From: Azadirachta indica
Lineage: Eukaryota; Streptophyta; Magnoliopsida; Sapindales; Meliaceae
NCBI GenBank assembly: GCA_022749755.1
Contig: CM040447.1
Coordinates: 5,788,545 to 5,852,544 of the forward strand
Reading direction: 5' to 3'
DNA: 64,000 bases
The notes beneath the pieces are model-generated. The model made no database searches, had not been told where the DNA came from, and saw nothing but the letters and a program-made list of their open reading frames with translations. Both the position numbers and the translations under genes were made by a program. Of this stretch, positions 24,661-37,010 are shown piece after piece (position 1 is the stretch's first letter; each line of letters starts with the position of its first letter).

Positions 24661-27600
24661 TCAGACAAAATGATGAGTAGGATATTCATGCTCATATCCA
24701 TTATAATCATAGTATAGTCTCTCCCCCTTAGCAATATCACGAGTAGCAACCAACAGGACCCTGCATTCACCATTTACATCATATCTCACACATTTACAAT
24801 TCTGCTTCTTCTTGCTGTCCCTGCACAAAATCGGATAATTTTTAAGACCAACAAACTAAAATATCCTGTAAATCCAATTTAACATTAAGAAACATAGAAT
24901 TATATAGAGCAAAATGAGGCTAAACCAGAATATATGTCTCCACCTGAATTAGTCTAGATAAGTAAATGTATTGTAATAATATTTCTGTATTTGATTTAGT
25001 CAGACTACATATAACACAAGATCAGTTACACAAAGTCTTACGGAGTGTGATTGTTTATGCCATTGATAAAGCGAGCAATGTTTCCACGTTTATCAGGGCA
25101 TATGACGAGACTTTTAGATGGGTCCATTGCTAAAAGAAGGGTCATCATACTATCACAATCATCATGTTCCCGATTTTTTATGAAATCCACATCACCAATG
25201 TATTCTGCAATAAATGTCATATCCTTTATCTGGCTATCTGCCTCTACTGTAAAACTGCATCACAAAATCAACATGATTTTATTCAATGATGTAGCAAGAC
25301 AAAAAAATGGCAGCACTACAGGAGTTAAAGATAAATGTACCCTTCACATGAATCATAAACTACTACAAGGGGAGGGCATTCCCCTCTTTTACACATTGCT
25401 CTACATTGTTCCAAGGTCTCTGTATCTTCTTTGGAAAGAATCTAATAACAAAATGAGATACTATAAATATAATATGTATTATGAGCCAACTATAAATTCT
25501 CTGGAAAACCAAAAGGCAAGAGAAGTTACAAGATCAAACCTGCATCCCACCATTTTCATACTTTGCCTGATTGGCAGATCTAGGAGCCATGCCAGGGATA
25601 TAAGTTAGATCATCACTGAATTCCATTTGCAATGCCGTTAAAGCAGAAGCAAGGGTGCCCATTTGTCTCAGCCTTTGGGAAGGATCTTCTGATGGCACAA
25701 ATGGTAGTAGTCTCCTTCTTTTCTTTTGCAAGACCAATGATGTAGAACGTCTTCGACGCTTTCTGGTATCTAAAGATGAAGCCAGTAGAAACAAATAAAA
25801 AGCAGCAATTAGAGATCACCATTCAAGAGCAAGTAAAGTTATCAAACTAAGCCCAGTAAATTGTTTATTTATACATTTATGTTGATAAGGAACAAGGACT
25901 TTTGTAACAACATGAGGAATTTTAGACTGGAGTGAACAAGTTGTCAAGAAAACAAGAAAAATATACATGTATTGTTAATGCCCTAGGCATCTAAGAGCAA
26001 AAATTAAAGACTGCACACAAAAACCATTAAACAGGAGAAACTGCAAAAGAATATTTCTGCATCAAGCCACCTCAGCCTTCAATTCTGGTGAATGAAAACG
26101 AAAAGCAGTTCAAACTCTCAAATCACGAGATTTTTCTTTAATTTTTTTAGCATTATCTTCATCCAAAATGTTGATAGTATGATCCCTGTTTGCTTCCCTA
26201 TTTATATGAAAGAGAAAAGCTAGCAACTTCAATTGGGATACTAAGGATGATAAAACCATTCACATAAAGTATATGATTCACATATGTACACGAACATTGC
26301 AAAAGAAGCAACAAATGCATAATTTGCTAGTCAGAATTTAATTTACTGACAGTATGCAAGCAAATTCTATAGTATTCATATATACATTAGTTGGTGCAAT
26401 TATCTTCATAACTAATAGATAACCATCCCACTTATATATATCTTCATCCAAATTAATACCGTACAGTTATAGTCCTGTTAAAATATAAAGTAATTGCTCC
26501 TTCAATAAGTCAAATAGATCATCCAGTTCCATACTTCATCAAGCTTAACATTTTCAAATTTTTCTAGAAACTATGTGATGCAGACCATGTATTTGACCAA
26601 GTAGCATCACCTAAATGGATGAAGTTTAGCTAGAAACTTTCTGGTTTGTCCCCCTTTTCTTTGCAATCTTTAGCTCAACTTTGTCACTATTTCAGGACTC
26701 AGTTTTAGTCATATTTGAGTTCTAATTACCTCACAGTATTCTTGGTGTTCTATTGAATCAATAAAGCTTTAGCTGATTTTGTCATTATCCTAATCAATGG
26801 GGCTTTGAGTTCTTTAATACAACAAGATTTTGGATCATCATTTTATCATTACCTTGGATATTCTAATAATCAGTGATTTAGATTTATCCCCATTTCTTGT
26901 CATTACCTTGGGAATTCTCCATTGTTTCATAACAAGACTTTGAATAATCATTTTTTAATTACCTTGGATATTCTCATAATCTATATGATGTTGGTTTATC
27001 CGCACTCTACCTTAGTTCACCACGCTATATTAGATTTATATAAGAGCTCGTCAGGCAGTATAAGCTTCATATCAAAGTTGATTATCCTACAAATTTCCAA
27101 ACATATCAAGAGATTTGTATAAATAACTCAAACATCCTACAAAAGTGGGAAAAAATGCCATAGAAGCCATATTAATATTTCAACTGTATTCAACATGAGC
27201 ATCTCATTAGTTGAGATCACTCAAACATTGATGGCAATGAGTCATATTCATCTTTCCTATTCCTTGAGGTCAACCAAAGGATGAAGAATATCTCCAAAAT
27301 TTTGTTCTATCTTGAGCTTCAACTCCAATATTGCTCTCTTATTATTTTAGGATTAATTTTATTTGTTCGTCCAGCGCATGTTTATCACCATATTGACTAG
27401 CATAAGTACGAGGCCATTTAGTTCAGGTAGAGTCTTATATCATTTGAAATAACATATTCACGAAGACTTATGTGTGAGATTGTTATTCTTTAATCTTGTT
27501 CCAATTATTATATTAAATCAACAAAGATTTAACTAACTTCTTCCTTGTGCTAGGCATTCTCATAATCAATACAGCCTCGAGTTAATAAATTTTCACTGCC

Positions 27601-28735
27601 TTGGATATTTGTTTTTGAATTATCCTTTTTCATTATCGCCTTCAACATTCTTACAATCAAGAATGTTTTGACTGGTCCCCACTCACATTGTTTAACATAG
27701 TTTAAGTAAATAAATCTCCCTAGTTGTACTATATGAGGAAGCAAATACCTTGTCATTCTAGTAGGACACTCTTGAGGCCTCTTGAACATTAAACCTTAAT
27801 CACTATACGTACAAACATAACTTTAAATACATCACAGTAATTACATAATCTTCACTCAAGTTTAGAATAAAGTGTTTTAAAAGTGTTAGTAAAATAAGGG
27901 TTCTGCTCACATGAACAGAATTCTTTGCTGATTTTCTTATTTTTCATATTTTAATTTACTTCGCTTTTAAATGCAGATTTTATTTTATTTTATTTTTCTA
28001 ATTGGATTTATATACATATATATTATATTCTTTCATGAACCCAGGAAACTCAGAACAAATAACATTGTTCACAAAGCCATAAACAAATACAATAGAACAT
28101 TGCGGATAAAGTCCACATAAAATACAACAGTATCAAAAAAAATGAATAATAATAAAAACAATAATAACTATAACAGAGAATAACAAAACAAGGAATCAAA
28201 ATTGCACCTTGGGGAGAATCATATTTCTGTTTCGCCTCTTTACACTTCTGAATTTTGAAAAAATCGAATATCTTCTTCTGCGACAAACCTGAAAATCCGA
28301 AAAAAACACAAAACATGTTGCCACATTTACGTTAGACAATTTGAAAACAAAAACAACGAAAGCAACAAAACGAAAACAAAATCCCCTACTTCTTACACGT
28401 CTCTGGCCAGAGCATTTGTGGCATAACCAGGATCCAATCGGGACTCGAGCGACGATCGGTCTGAGGCACTTCATGTGAAAGCCTTTATCACATTTATCAC
28501 ACAGCAGCAGCTCGTCGGCGAGCTCACCGGAGCCGCATTGCTCGCACCTGACGTCACTATAGTCGCCTCGGTCCAACACCGCGTAGCGCGCCTTCTCCAG
28601 AATCTCCACCATCGACTTCACCTTCTTCGGCGGTGGCGACGACGACGGCGACAGCATTTGTCGCGGTGCCTCGGTCCTCCGCCGAGAGCCGACGAGCCGC
28701 CGAGCCTCCGCCGACGAGGTGGTGGCTGGAGCCAT
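24661..28735 (-). CDS. ATXR5: Histone H3K27 monomethyltransferase ATXR5 (PHD + PIP box + SET)
   Basis: Exons 28735-28399, 28288-28208, 25769-25540, 25441-25341, 25254-25042 and 24820-24661 give 373 aa. A basic Ser/Pro-rich N-terminus comes first. The PHD finger is complete: C64, C67, C79, C82, H87, C90, C105, C108. A canonical PCNA-interacting (PIP) box QKKIFDFF follows at 116-123. Then come an Arg/Lys-rich linker (TRKRRRR, QKKRRRLLPF) and a SET domain from about 245 with FIAEYIGDVDF, RFINGINNH and the terminal YYDYNGYEHEYPTHHFV. In Arabidopsis, ATXR5 and ATXR6 place H3K27me1 on replication-dependent H3.1, recruited through PCNA, and prevent heterochromatin over-replication. The text GSGELADELLLCDKCDKGFHM and VPSEDPSQRLRQMGTLASALTAL is closer to ATXR5 than ATXR6 as I remember them. 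Intron 2 is long (25770-28207) and contains decayed repeats. An upstream E2F-like site is annotated separately. Confidence 0.96.
26825..27700. repeat. Decayed internal repeats in ATXR5 intron 2
   Basis: The phrase ATTACCTTGGATATTCTAATAATC near 26850 recurs as ATTACCTTGGATATTCTCATAATC near 26960. Shorter forms follow (TTACCTTGGGAATTCTCC near 26905; GCCTTGGATATTTG near 27597; GGCATTCTCATAATCAATAC near 27553). Spacing is irregular at about 110 bp and more, so this is an old tandem or nested repeat. Confidence 0.5.
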
Positions 28736-28739
28736 TAAT

Positions 28740-30700
28740 GAGAGAGGGCAATTTTGAAAATAGTGAAAATGATCGGGGGTAAAAAATTTGAATTTTAAAA
28801 TAAAAAAATAGACGCTCCGGAAGAGAGCTGAAATTGTGTTTCTACAGGTAAGGAAAGGAAATCGTGTCTCGCGGGGAAAAGAGAGAGAGAGACATAGAAG
28901 GGGTTGGCACTAACGTGCGCCTATTGCGCGCACAGAATTTGATGTGCGCATCTGCGCGGATACTATACTATGTCGTTGAGGCCATTCCTTTTGTGCTAGC
29001 CGTTTACCGGGATCTTAAAAGACGAAAATGACCTTGGTAAAGGCTTTGAAGATGCCTTCCGTATGACTTTTCAAAGTCGTATATGCGTATTTGGTATATG
29101 GATGACAATTTGTGATACTATCCATGACTTAAAAACGGAGTCAATAGTTTTGATTGATTTATAATCAACAATTTATAATGAACGATAATGATACTGATTT
29201 TGATTTTGAGTTTGAGTTTAGAGTTCTTAATAAATAAATTTTTTTATGATATATTAATTATTTCAATAATTATGTCTCGAGAGTTTATTTGTAATTCAAT
29301 ATATATATCAATGTATATGAAGTATTTTTCATACAGTCGGCCTTTTTTCTCAAATTTTACTATTAAAAACTCTTATGTTCAAAGCAAGATATTTAATTAG
29401 ATCACAAATTATAGAAGTCTAAAAAAGCTTTATTGTGATTTCACAAAACAATCTACATCGATGTAATGAAAGTAAAGAACAGCTACAATAATGATAGCCC
29501 GAATAATGGACTCATTTGCCAAGCAAAGTCTCATGAAGTCTTCTCTCTTTGCCTTCAATTACATCCGAAAGGGACTTATGCCTTATTACGACTATCTCTC
29601 ATTAATTGTCCACAAATTTCATTACCAAGAAGTGTATTCGTGACTTTTTGTATCAATTTCTTTTGACACATTACTAATTCCTCTATCATAGATTTACTTA
29701 TTGTTAATAGATTAATAAGAGTATTATTCTAATGGAAGAGTTCATTAATATTTAAACTCATTAGTTTACCTCCGTCTATTTGAATAACCGGTTTCAACTC
29801 AAAAAGAAGAGCAAGTAATAGACATATATAAAATCATCCACTTTGGTCCTATACTTGTTCGAAGAAAATATATGAAAATATGTTTAGTGAGTGACGGGAT
29901 TATAACTTATTTAACCTATTCAAATACTAATGGATTAGTCTTTTACATTGTAACATATGTACCAAATTGATCATATTTCTTTTTGCATTATAATATATTA
30001 TACTTTTATAAAACATAACACAAGTACGAGTCATCAACATAAATTATCATTCCTATTAATGTGAAATAACATAACACGTTATTAGCATTCTTATTTAATA
30101 AAATATTATCACATATAAGTTTATTTTTGATTAGTTAATAAAATATATTACTTATAAATTTATTTTGAAATCAATGAATTATCTCAAGAAATACATTTTC
30201 AGTTGGACAAGCATACCAACATTTTTTAGATGTGCATACATATAAGTAGATGTGAAAATAGTGTTTACATATATACGTGTCGGTTTTAGGGTTGACAAAA
30301 ATTAAGGTTTAGACCGAGTTGATTGAATTAGTTATTTTTATATATTTCTATCTTTGGTTTCAATTTTCACAAATGGTTACTCATCAAAATCAAATTTCGT
30401 TGTCACAAAATCATTATTTTTAATCATTTTTCACAAAAATTATCAATCATACCAAACACTTTCTCCGGTTGGAAACAAAGTATATATCATCTAAATTATC
30501 TTTTACTTTTCTCAAACAAAGAAGAATCTAATATTCCCTGCTCATTCACTAGGAATAAAAGTATTATCCTTGCCAGTGATGATTATTAGATACCAAATCT
30601 CTAAATGATAAATCTCAGCTTAGATAAGCTGTTGAATTAATCAAGCACAAGAATAAGTTGAAATACAATTAATCAAATAAAACATCATACTGTTGGAAGG
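28740..30700. other. Intergenic between ATXR5 and the ankyrin gene
   Basis: The first 300 bases form the ATXR5 promoter. It is unusually GC-rich for this window at 28905-28965, with GTGCGC, GCGCGCAC and TGCGCATCTGCGCGG. The rest is AT-rich without a supportable gene. Confidence 0.4.
28869..28880 (-). promoter_or_regulatory. E2F-like site upstream of ATXR5
   Basis: The minus strand reads TTTTCCCCGCG about 140 bp upstream of the ATG. TTTCCCCG fits the degenerate plant E2F consensus WTTSSCSS, although it has one C more than the classical TTTCCCGC. S-phase control of ATXR genes through E2F is known in Arabidopsis, so the site is plausible. One short degenerate match is weak evidence by itself. 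Confidence 0.35.
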
Positions 30701-30730
30701 ATATGCTTCACATACTTCTTACAGAAGAAA

Positions 30731-33282
30731 TCACTCATTTCCAGTCAACCACCATTTCTTTGGCTTGTTGAAGATCCCAGGTCCATAAGTTGAATAGAAA
30801 ATCTCAACAAGAAGAGGGAATTGGAGAAGAGCAAAAAGGGTTACAGGAAGGCTAGCAAGCAGAATAATCGGAAATGAAACCCATGATATCCTTTCTTTCA
30901 GAATAATAACTAGGGTTATCCCAAAAGTTACCATCATTGTTGCCATGGAGAAGAAAAGTGATGATAAACCGATTATCAGCTTCGTGGGCAATGATTTCAG
31001 AAAATCTTCTTCCCTGTATCTTGATGTAAGGATTCCCAAGAACATCAGCAGTGAAGTACAGGAAGAGAAGAGTGACATTGCGTCCGAGACTATGAAAACC
31101 ATGAAGGAATTTCGGTGTAAATAAAGAGGGGTGCCTGTTGTTTCATTGTACCCACCAGGTACAGTGAATGCTACAGAAACCATTATTGTGACAATCAGAG
31201 CAGCCACAACTGTGCATGATTCTGCAGTCATCTTCATCCAATCTTCACCACGTTCTACTAGTGCCTTGTGCTGTTCAGTGAATAAACCTCGAGGAGTTTT
31301 GCCTTGCATATTTACCATTTCCTTGTACTTTGGTTGCACAATACCCTCAACTTCCTGTGATCATAATAAAAACAACTGTAGTTCTCTCTGCATCTGCTAT
31401 GTGTCTTTACAAGTACTATGTAAAACAATTTGTAAGTAACCATGATCACTGACCTTGAACCATTGCAGCTCTCTCTGCATCTGTAGAGCAGCACCAGAGA
31501 CACGATCAAGCTGAGAATGTGGTGCCAAATATGCAGCCTGGTGTAAGATGTTGTTGTTTTGTTTGTCCCAATAAGTTGCAATGGAGTTCTTCTTTGCACC
31601 CATTGTGTATATAAGGCTGAAAATCTTCTCTTGGCGTTCATGTGTTGCATATAAGAATATATGACGATCTTGTTCATCGTAACACCAAATAATATCAGGG
31701 TAATGCTTCATAATCTCTGTGATGAACTCAACAATTCCGTGCTTCACTGCTTTGAACACCACTTTCTTTACACCAACTTCCTCCATCTGTAACTCCCCCC
31801 GCGTCGAGATTTCTTGACAAATGCAAGTTAGAAGTTGTTGAGCTTGGAGATGTGTTAACTTCAACTCATATATATGCATCATTGCTGGAACTGTAAGTCA
31901 ATTAAGAAACCAAGCAGCTCATCAAATTAAAACATCATTTATATTCTTTAATAGATTTACTTCTGAAAGTAATTAATTTGGCATCTTGCTTACCAAAAAG
32001 TTTCAGGCTTTTCCAGACCATGTTCGCCATTTTATTTAGTGCTGCAAATATGAATGAATATATACCTCAATTTATAGCTTAATTCAACTTTAAAAAAGAA
32101 AAAGAAAATCTATCAAGAAATTAATTTACCTCGAATGATAACATTCCTATCCTCAGATGGGCCAACATGGGGCCTCTCAATGTCTCCGAGAATGTTCTCA
32201 GTTGCATAAGGATGATGTACATAAGTACCTTCAAGAAGCAATATAATTCATAACCTTATTTAGTACTTTAAAAATAAATTGATTAAACAAATCAAATCAA
32301 ACGTATATAAAAGTTTTTTTTTTTTTTTTTGGTAAGAAATTGGTGATCACAAGAGGGTACCTACATGAATAAACCCATTGTTGCCAAGGTGCAAGACTAG
32401 TTCCACTTGGAAATGCAGAAGGTTTTTGAGCCAACACACCTAAGGCCGTATCTCCATCGTTGTCTTTTGCAAATGCCAATTCTTTATATTTTTGGAGCAA
32501 ATCCAATGCAATATCTGCGTCAACAATCAATCAAATTAACACAAAATATTAAAATTACCAAAGATCTAATTAAACAGATCAATTTTCTTAATTAATTACC
32601 GTAGAGTTCATCAATAATACAAGTTGTAAGCAGCATTGCTCCATTTTTGCTTCTCTCAGGATTCAACTCCTCCACCGGTGTTTCAGAATAAAGATACTTC
32701 ACCATCTCTTTATGCCCATAAAGAGAAGCCACAACAACAGGAATGTTCCCAAACTGATTCGTAATTTTAAGCAATTCTGGGTTCTTCCTCACCAAATACT
32801 CAGCAATCTTTGTGATCCCACCAGTTGCAGCAAAATTAAGAGCTGTAGCACCAGCCTTGTTCTTGGTAGCCAAGTTCTTCCTCTCTATCCTCTTGACCAG
32901 CTCCTCCACCACCTTCACCCGTCCCGCAAGCACCGCAATGTGCAGAGCTGTGTCTCCATCCGCAGAAAGGCTTACATTCAGGGCTTCAGGATGATCTTTC
33001 AGGAAATCCTTTGTACCTTCCAAATCGCCGCTGTCGATAGCCCGGTATAGAGGCAGGTATTGAATGTACTCAGTATCCTTCACATCTGAAGCTGTTAAAA
33101 ATTACAAAACTGTTTGATATTGGATTTCAGGAATAACCTACAATGCAGCCTGGAGAGTCAATATCATTACCTTGTTTTTCCCTTGAGGTTTCTTCTGATC
33201 CTGAAGGCTGCTGCAGTCCTTTCTGCTGGTCTGCTACCCATTTTGCAAGGTCAAATTCTGCAGAAGGAATTGGCTTATACAT
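30731..33282 (-). CDS. Ankyrin-repeat membrane protein with PGG domain
   Basis: Exons 33282-33171, 33091-32600, 32514-32365, 32228-32130, 32041-31994, 31890-31454 and 31354-30731 give 653 aa. Ankyrin repeats fill about residues 50-230 (YLPLYRAIDSGDLEGTKDFL, DGDTALHIAVLAGRVKVVEEL, AGATALNFAATGG, FGNIPVVVASLYGHKEMVKYL). A later block (KHGIVEFITEIMKHYPDIIWCYD) and NNILHQAAYLAP precede the PGG domain. That domain has VPGG at 511-514 and four predicted membrane helices near 492-512, 531-555, 570-597 and 604-630. This is the ITN1/ACD6-like plant class, located in membranes, with some members in salt or defence signalling. The role of this gene cannot be set from sequence. The start (MYKPIPSAEFDLAKW) is the first in-frame ATG of the exon; an upstream exon joining at a CTGCAG acceptor (33262-33257) is possible. 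The other exon joins fit the family well. Confidence 0.9.
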
Positions 33283-36200
33283 TATTATTGTTTTCTTATG
33301 TAATTATTTCTGCATACATTAAAAGTAAGATTGATTTTGTGGGTTTCACACCTTCTATGTGTTCTGGAAATCATGGAAATTAAGATATAAATACAGTCAA
33401 AATTTGAGGACAGTCTATGATGGTTTTGGATTCACCAATCTTGGTAAGCACTTTTTCTTGTGGCTAATATGGGATTTACTGCTTAAATCTTTCTTTTGAT
33501 TTTACTTTCTTCTTGTTAATTTTAAATATTTAGGTATATAAATTACTAGAATATTAAAATTTAATGCTGACATTGAATTCTTGTTTACTCGTCAATTTAT
33601 TACTCAAACTCTCACATTTCTGTTTAGTACAATTTTTCAAATTTATTATAGTTAATTTTATATTACTAAAATTTTATAAATAGAATTTTTAAAAAAATTG
33701 TTCTTTATTTTAATGTCAAGTACTTGTTCAAATAAAAATTATGCAAATACCTTAATAACATTATTTTTTTCTTAATTTTTTTAAAAAATAAAATTAGTTA
33801 TTCACCAAATTTAACATTAAAAAATAAAAAAATTTAGAATTTATAAAAAAATTTAATCCAACATAAAATACTTTTTACATCTTCCATAAACTGTTTTTCG
33901 ATAACAATTAAATGACATAAAAAGATATTTAAAAAGAATTTTTAATCTTATATATTACTAACAGAGAAATGATATCAAACCAACTTTTGAACATTATTTT
34001 AAATTAATTTTTTTAATCTCAATCAAAGAGTTGGGGTATGCTTCCAAAATGGAAATGGGATCTAGAATTATCAAAAGTACAAGGAATGAATAAATTAAAA
34101 AGGAAAAGGAATGAATAAAACAAATAGTGAAAAGGACTAAATACATATATTTGATCTTCTTTTTTTTTCTTTCTTTTTCTTTTTAATTTCTTTAATTTCC
34201 TTTGGCATCTGCCTTTGAACTGTAAATTCTTGAAAGCCTGTGTCAATTCAGTATAAAACATATTTCTACTTTTCTTTCACAACATGTCCATAGAATCAAA
34301 TAATAGTATAAGTCAATTTTAATTACGAAGGCATATTATCACTTTCCTTCTCTGAGATTTGGGCTTGTATCACTCGGAGAAAAAAAATAAAAATTATATC
34401 ACATATCTTTCCTATGATATTAATTAATTAACCCAAAATAGTGAATTACTCAAATGCTCTTATTTATTTATTTTTTATTAAAAAATATTCCTTTTGCAAT
34501 GTACTTTTGTTTTGTTGTGTGTTAGTTGATTCAAGTGTAAAAATAAATAAAATAATCATAAAGTAGACGATAAAAAAATTAAAAATTTGATTTGAAGTAT
34601 AACTTTTTCTTTCAATAAGCGCTCTCCAAGTGAATAACTCATCGACATATATTAATAAAATTAATTAGAAAAAGAAAAAATAATTTTTTTTAACTTCTCT
34701 TTCATTGACTGTGTAAGAATTTGAAAAAGTAAAGTTTTTTTCTTCGGACAAAATAAGAAGTATCAAATAATAATATTTTACGCATTTCTGATGGTCAACA
34801 TACGGTCAAATATAACGGAGGTAACTTATATATTTCTCATAATTTCTATTTAGGTGATATAATTTCAAACCTTAGTAAAGAAATATGATAATATTTTTAA
34901 TTATCAAAAATACTCAATAACACATGGAATCACTAGAATTTTTCCTCTTTTTACTGTTTAAATTACTGTATGACTCTATAATAATTATATTATATTCCAC
35001 ATTTATTGTAAAATATCAAATTATTCTTAAATATTCTATAAATTTATGCATAACTTCTAAATAGTTGTTTCTACCTCTTTATAAAGATCTATATAAAAAA
35101 AAAACCCTTTAAATATAAAATAAAATATGTAAAAGGCTATACTATCTTTTATGATTTTTTAAATTAATTTTATTTTTCTATTAGTTACTTTTTCTCATAA
35201 TTCAACTTTTTTTCTTTTCTAATTGCTCTATAATCTAAATTAATTAAACAATCTAGATAAATTAATTCCAATAATTCCACAATTCACTTCCATAAATAAA
35301 AATTTACGCACGTATATAACCATTCAATAATCAAATATATCAATTTTATAAATTAAATGCACCATATTTCAAACTAAAATAAAATATGAACCAAAGAGTG
35401 ATCATTGATACTCCATTTGCTTCCTACAGTTCAGTTCTAAATATGATGTATTTGATTATTTTGATGATTATGAATATAAATCAATTTTAGTTTGTAAGAA
35501 TGAATTGTGGTTTGTTGAAATTAATATGTCTAAATTAATTATTAAATCAATTTAGTTTACAAAGAAATTAGAAGTGCAAAAAAGTTGAATTATGAGAGGA
35601 TAATTAAAAACAGAAAAGTAAAATTAATTTTAAAAAAAATTACAAATAAAAAATATATTTATATATGTTTAGATTTTTAATTTATGTTTTAAGATATTTT
35701 ATTTTTTGTATTGATTTTATACAATAAAAAAGATTGATAATTTATCAGTGTTTTGATATTTTTCAATAAATATGGAATAAATTACAATTATTATCTGCAG
35801 TGTTATAATAATTTAAATAGTAAAAAATTAAAAAATAGTCACAATTAACTTATGATTGGGTATTTATTATCTCATGAGAATCTAATTAGTATTATACTAA
35901 ATTTGACACATAAAAATATCCTTTTCCCTTATTTTTATTCAAGAATATTTTTAGGATATTACTTTATCTTTACTGATAACTCGTTGTGATATAAAACCTA
36001 TTAAAATTTAATATTGTAATACTTTAAAATATAATTTGTCTCAATCAACTATTTTTAATTAAGGTTCATCTAATTTAACTTAACAATAAAGAGGTAAAAT
36101 AATTCTTATAGTATAAAATAAGTGATTGTTGAATTTATTTTTCTACGAGGAATATTTAAAAGTTAGAAAAGAAGTGGTTTTACTTTCATTGATTTATTCT

Positions 36201-36774
36201 TTAATCTTTGAATCTAAACTTTTTACCTAACACAACGGTATAAATTTTGGATCATCAATTTATTCAATTTAATGATGGACATAGTTGGTGAGTTAGCAAT
36301 TATTCAACATATTAATAACTAGTTAGAAACATTAAGAATATATTCGAGATTGAGATACATTATATATAAGAGAAGTAGAATTTTGTGTTGACCTAAAACT
36401 TACCTAAGATTTTAAAAATCGTGAAAACAAGACAAGCATGTGCTATATATATATATATATATATATATGCACTTTTATCAATTTGTACTGCCCTCAATTG
36501 AGACAAATTTTGTTCTGATTTTTTTTTTAATCTTAAACATTTTTCTTTTCCATAATTCATACATTTATTTAGTCATACAAAAATTTAAAGTTAATAGAGA
36601 ACCTTGTTCCTACATAAAATTACTAGTTATTGAATGTAAATTTGTAGATAGATGATAAATGTTAATTATATATAAATATATATATAATTAAACATTTAAC
36701 TAATAAGTTTTTAAAATCAAGCTAATCTTATATAATATCCACACACACAACTATATATATATATATATATATGT

Positions 36775-37010
36775 ATGACAGATCAACAACCGTTCAATTT
36801 TATATATTTTTTTACATTATTTACAAAACTGTTGGATGTAAATAATTTTAATAATTGAGATTAAATCTAATATATGTAATTAATTCATAATTTAATATAC
36901 CATAAATAATGCAAATTTTAAATTCAATCTCATTAATTCAGAGTTTATAGATTCAATGATTTATAAATAATATAAAATATGTATAATCTTACAAGATATT
37001 TCGACTTTTA
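36775..37010. repeat. Dispersed third copy of the 19-kb repeat family
   Basis: It shares the order of landmarks with 19140-19440: a TA-rich start, a TTAATAATTGAGATTAAA-like block, TAATTAATTCATAATTTAATAT, then TTTATAGATTCAATGA, TATAAATAATATAAAATATG and ATAATCTTA. Identity is lower than between the two copies at 19 kb. A dispersed element, possibly a MITE, is likely. Confidence 0.45.

Noticed and set aside
25051..25608. 185-codon plus-strand reading frame
   Set aside because: It is antisense to ATXR5 exons 3-5, whose sense reading is certain.
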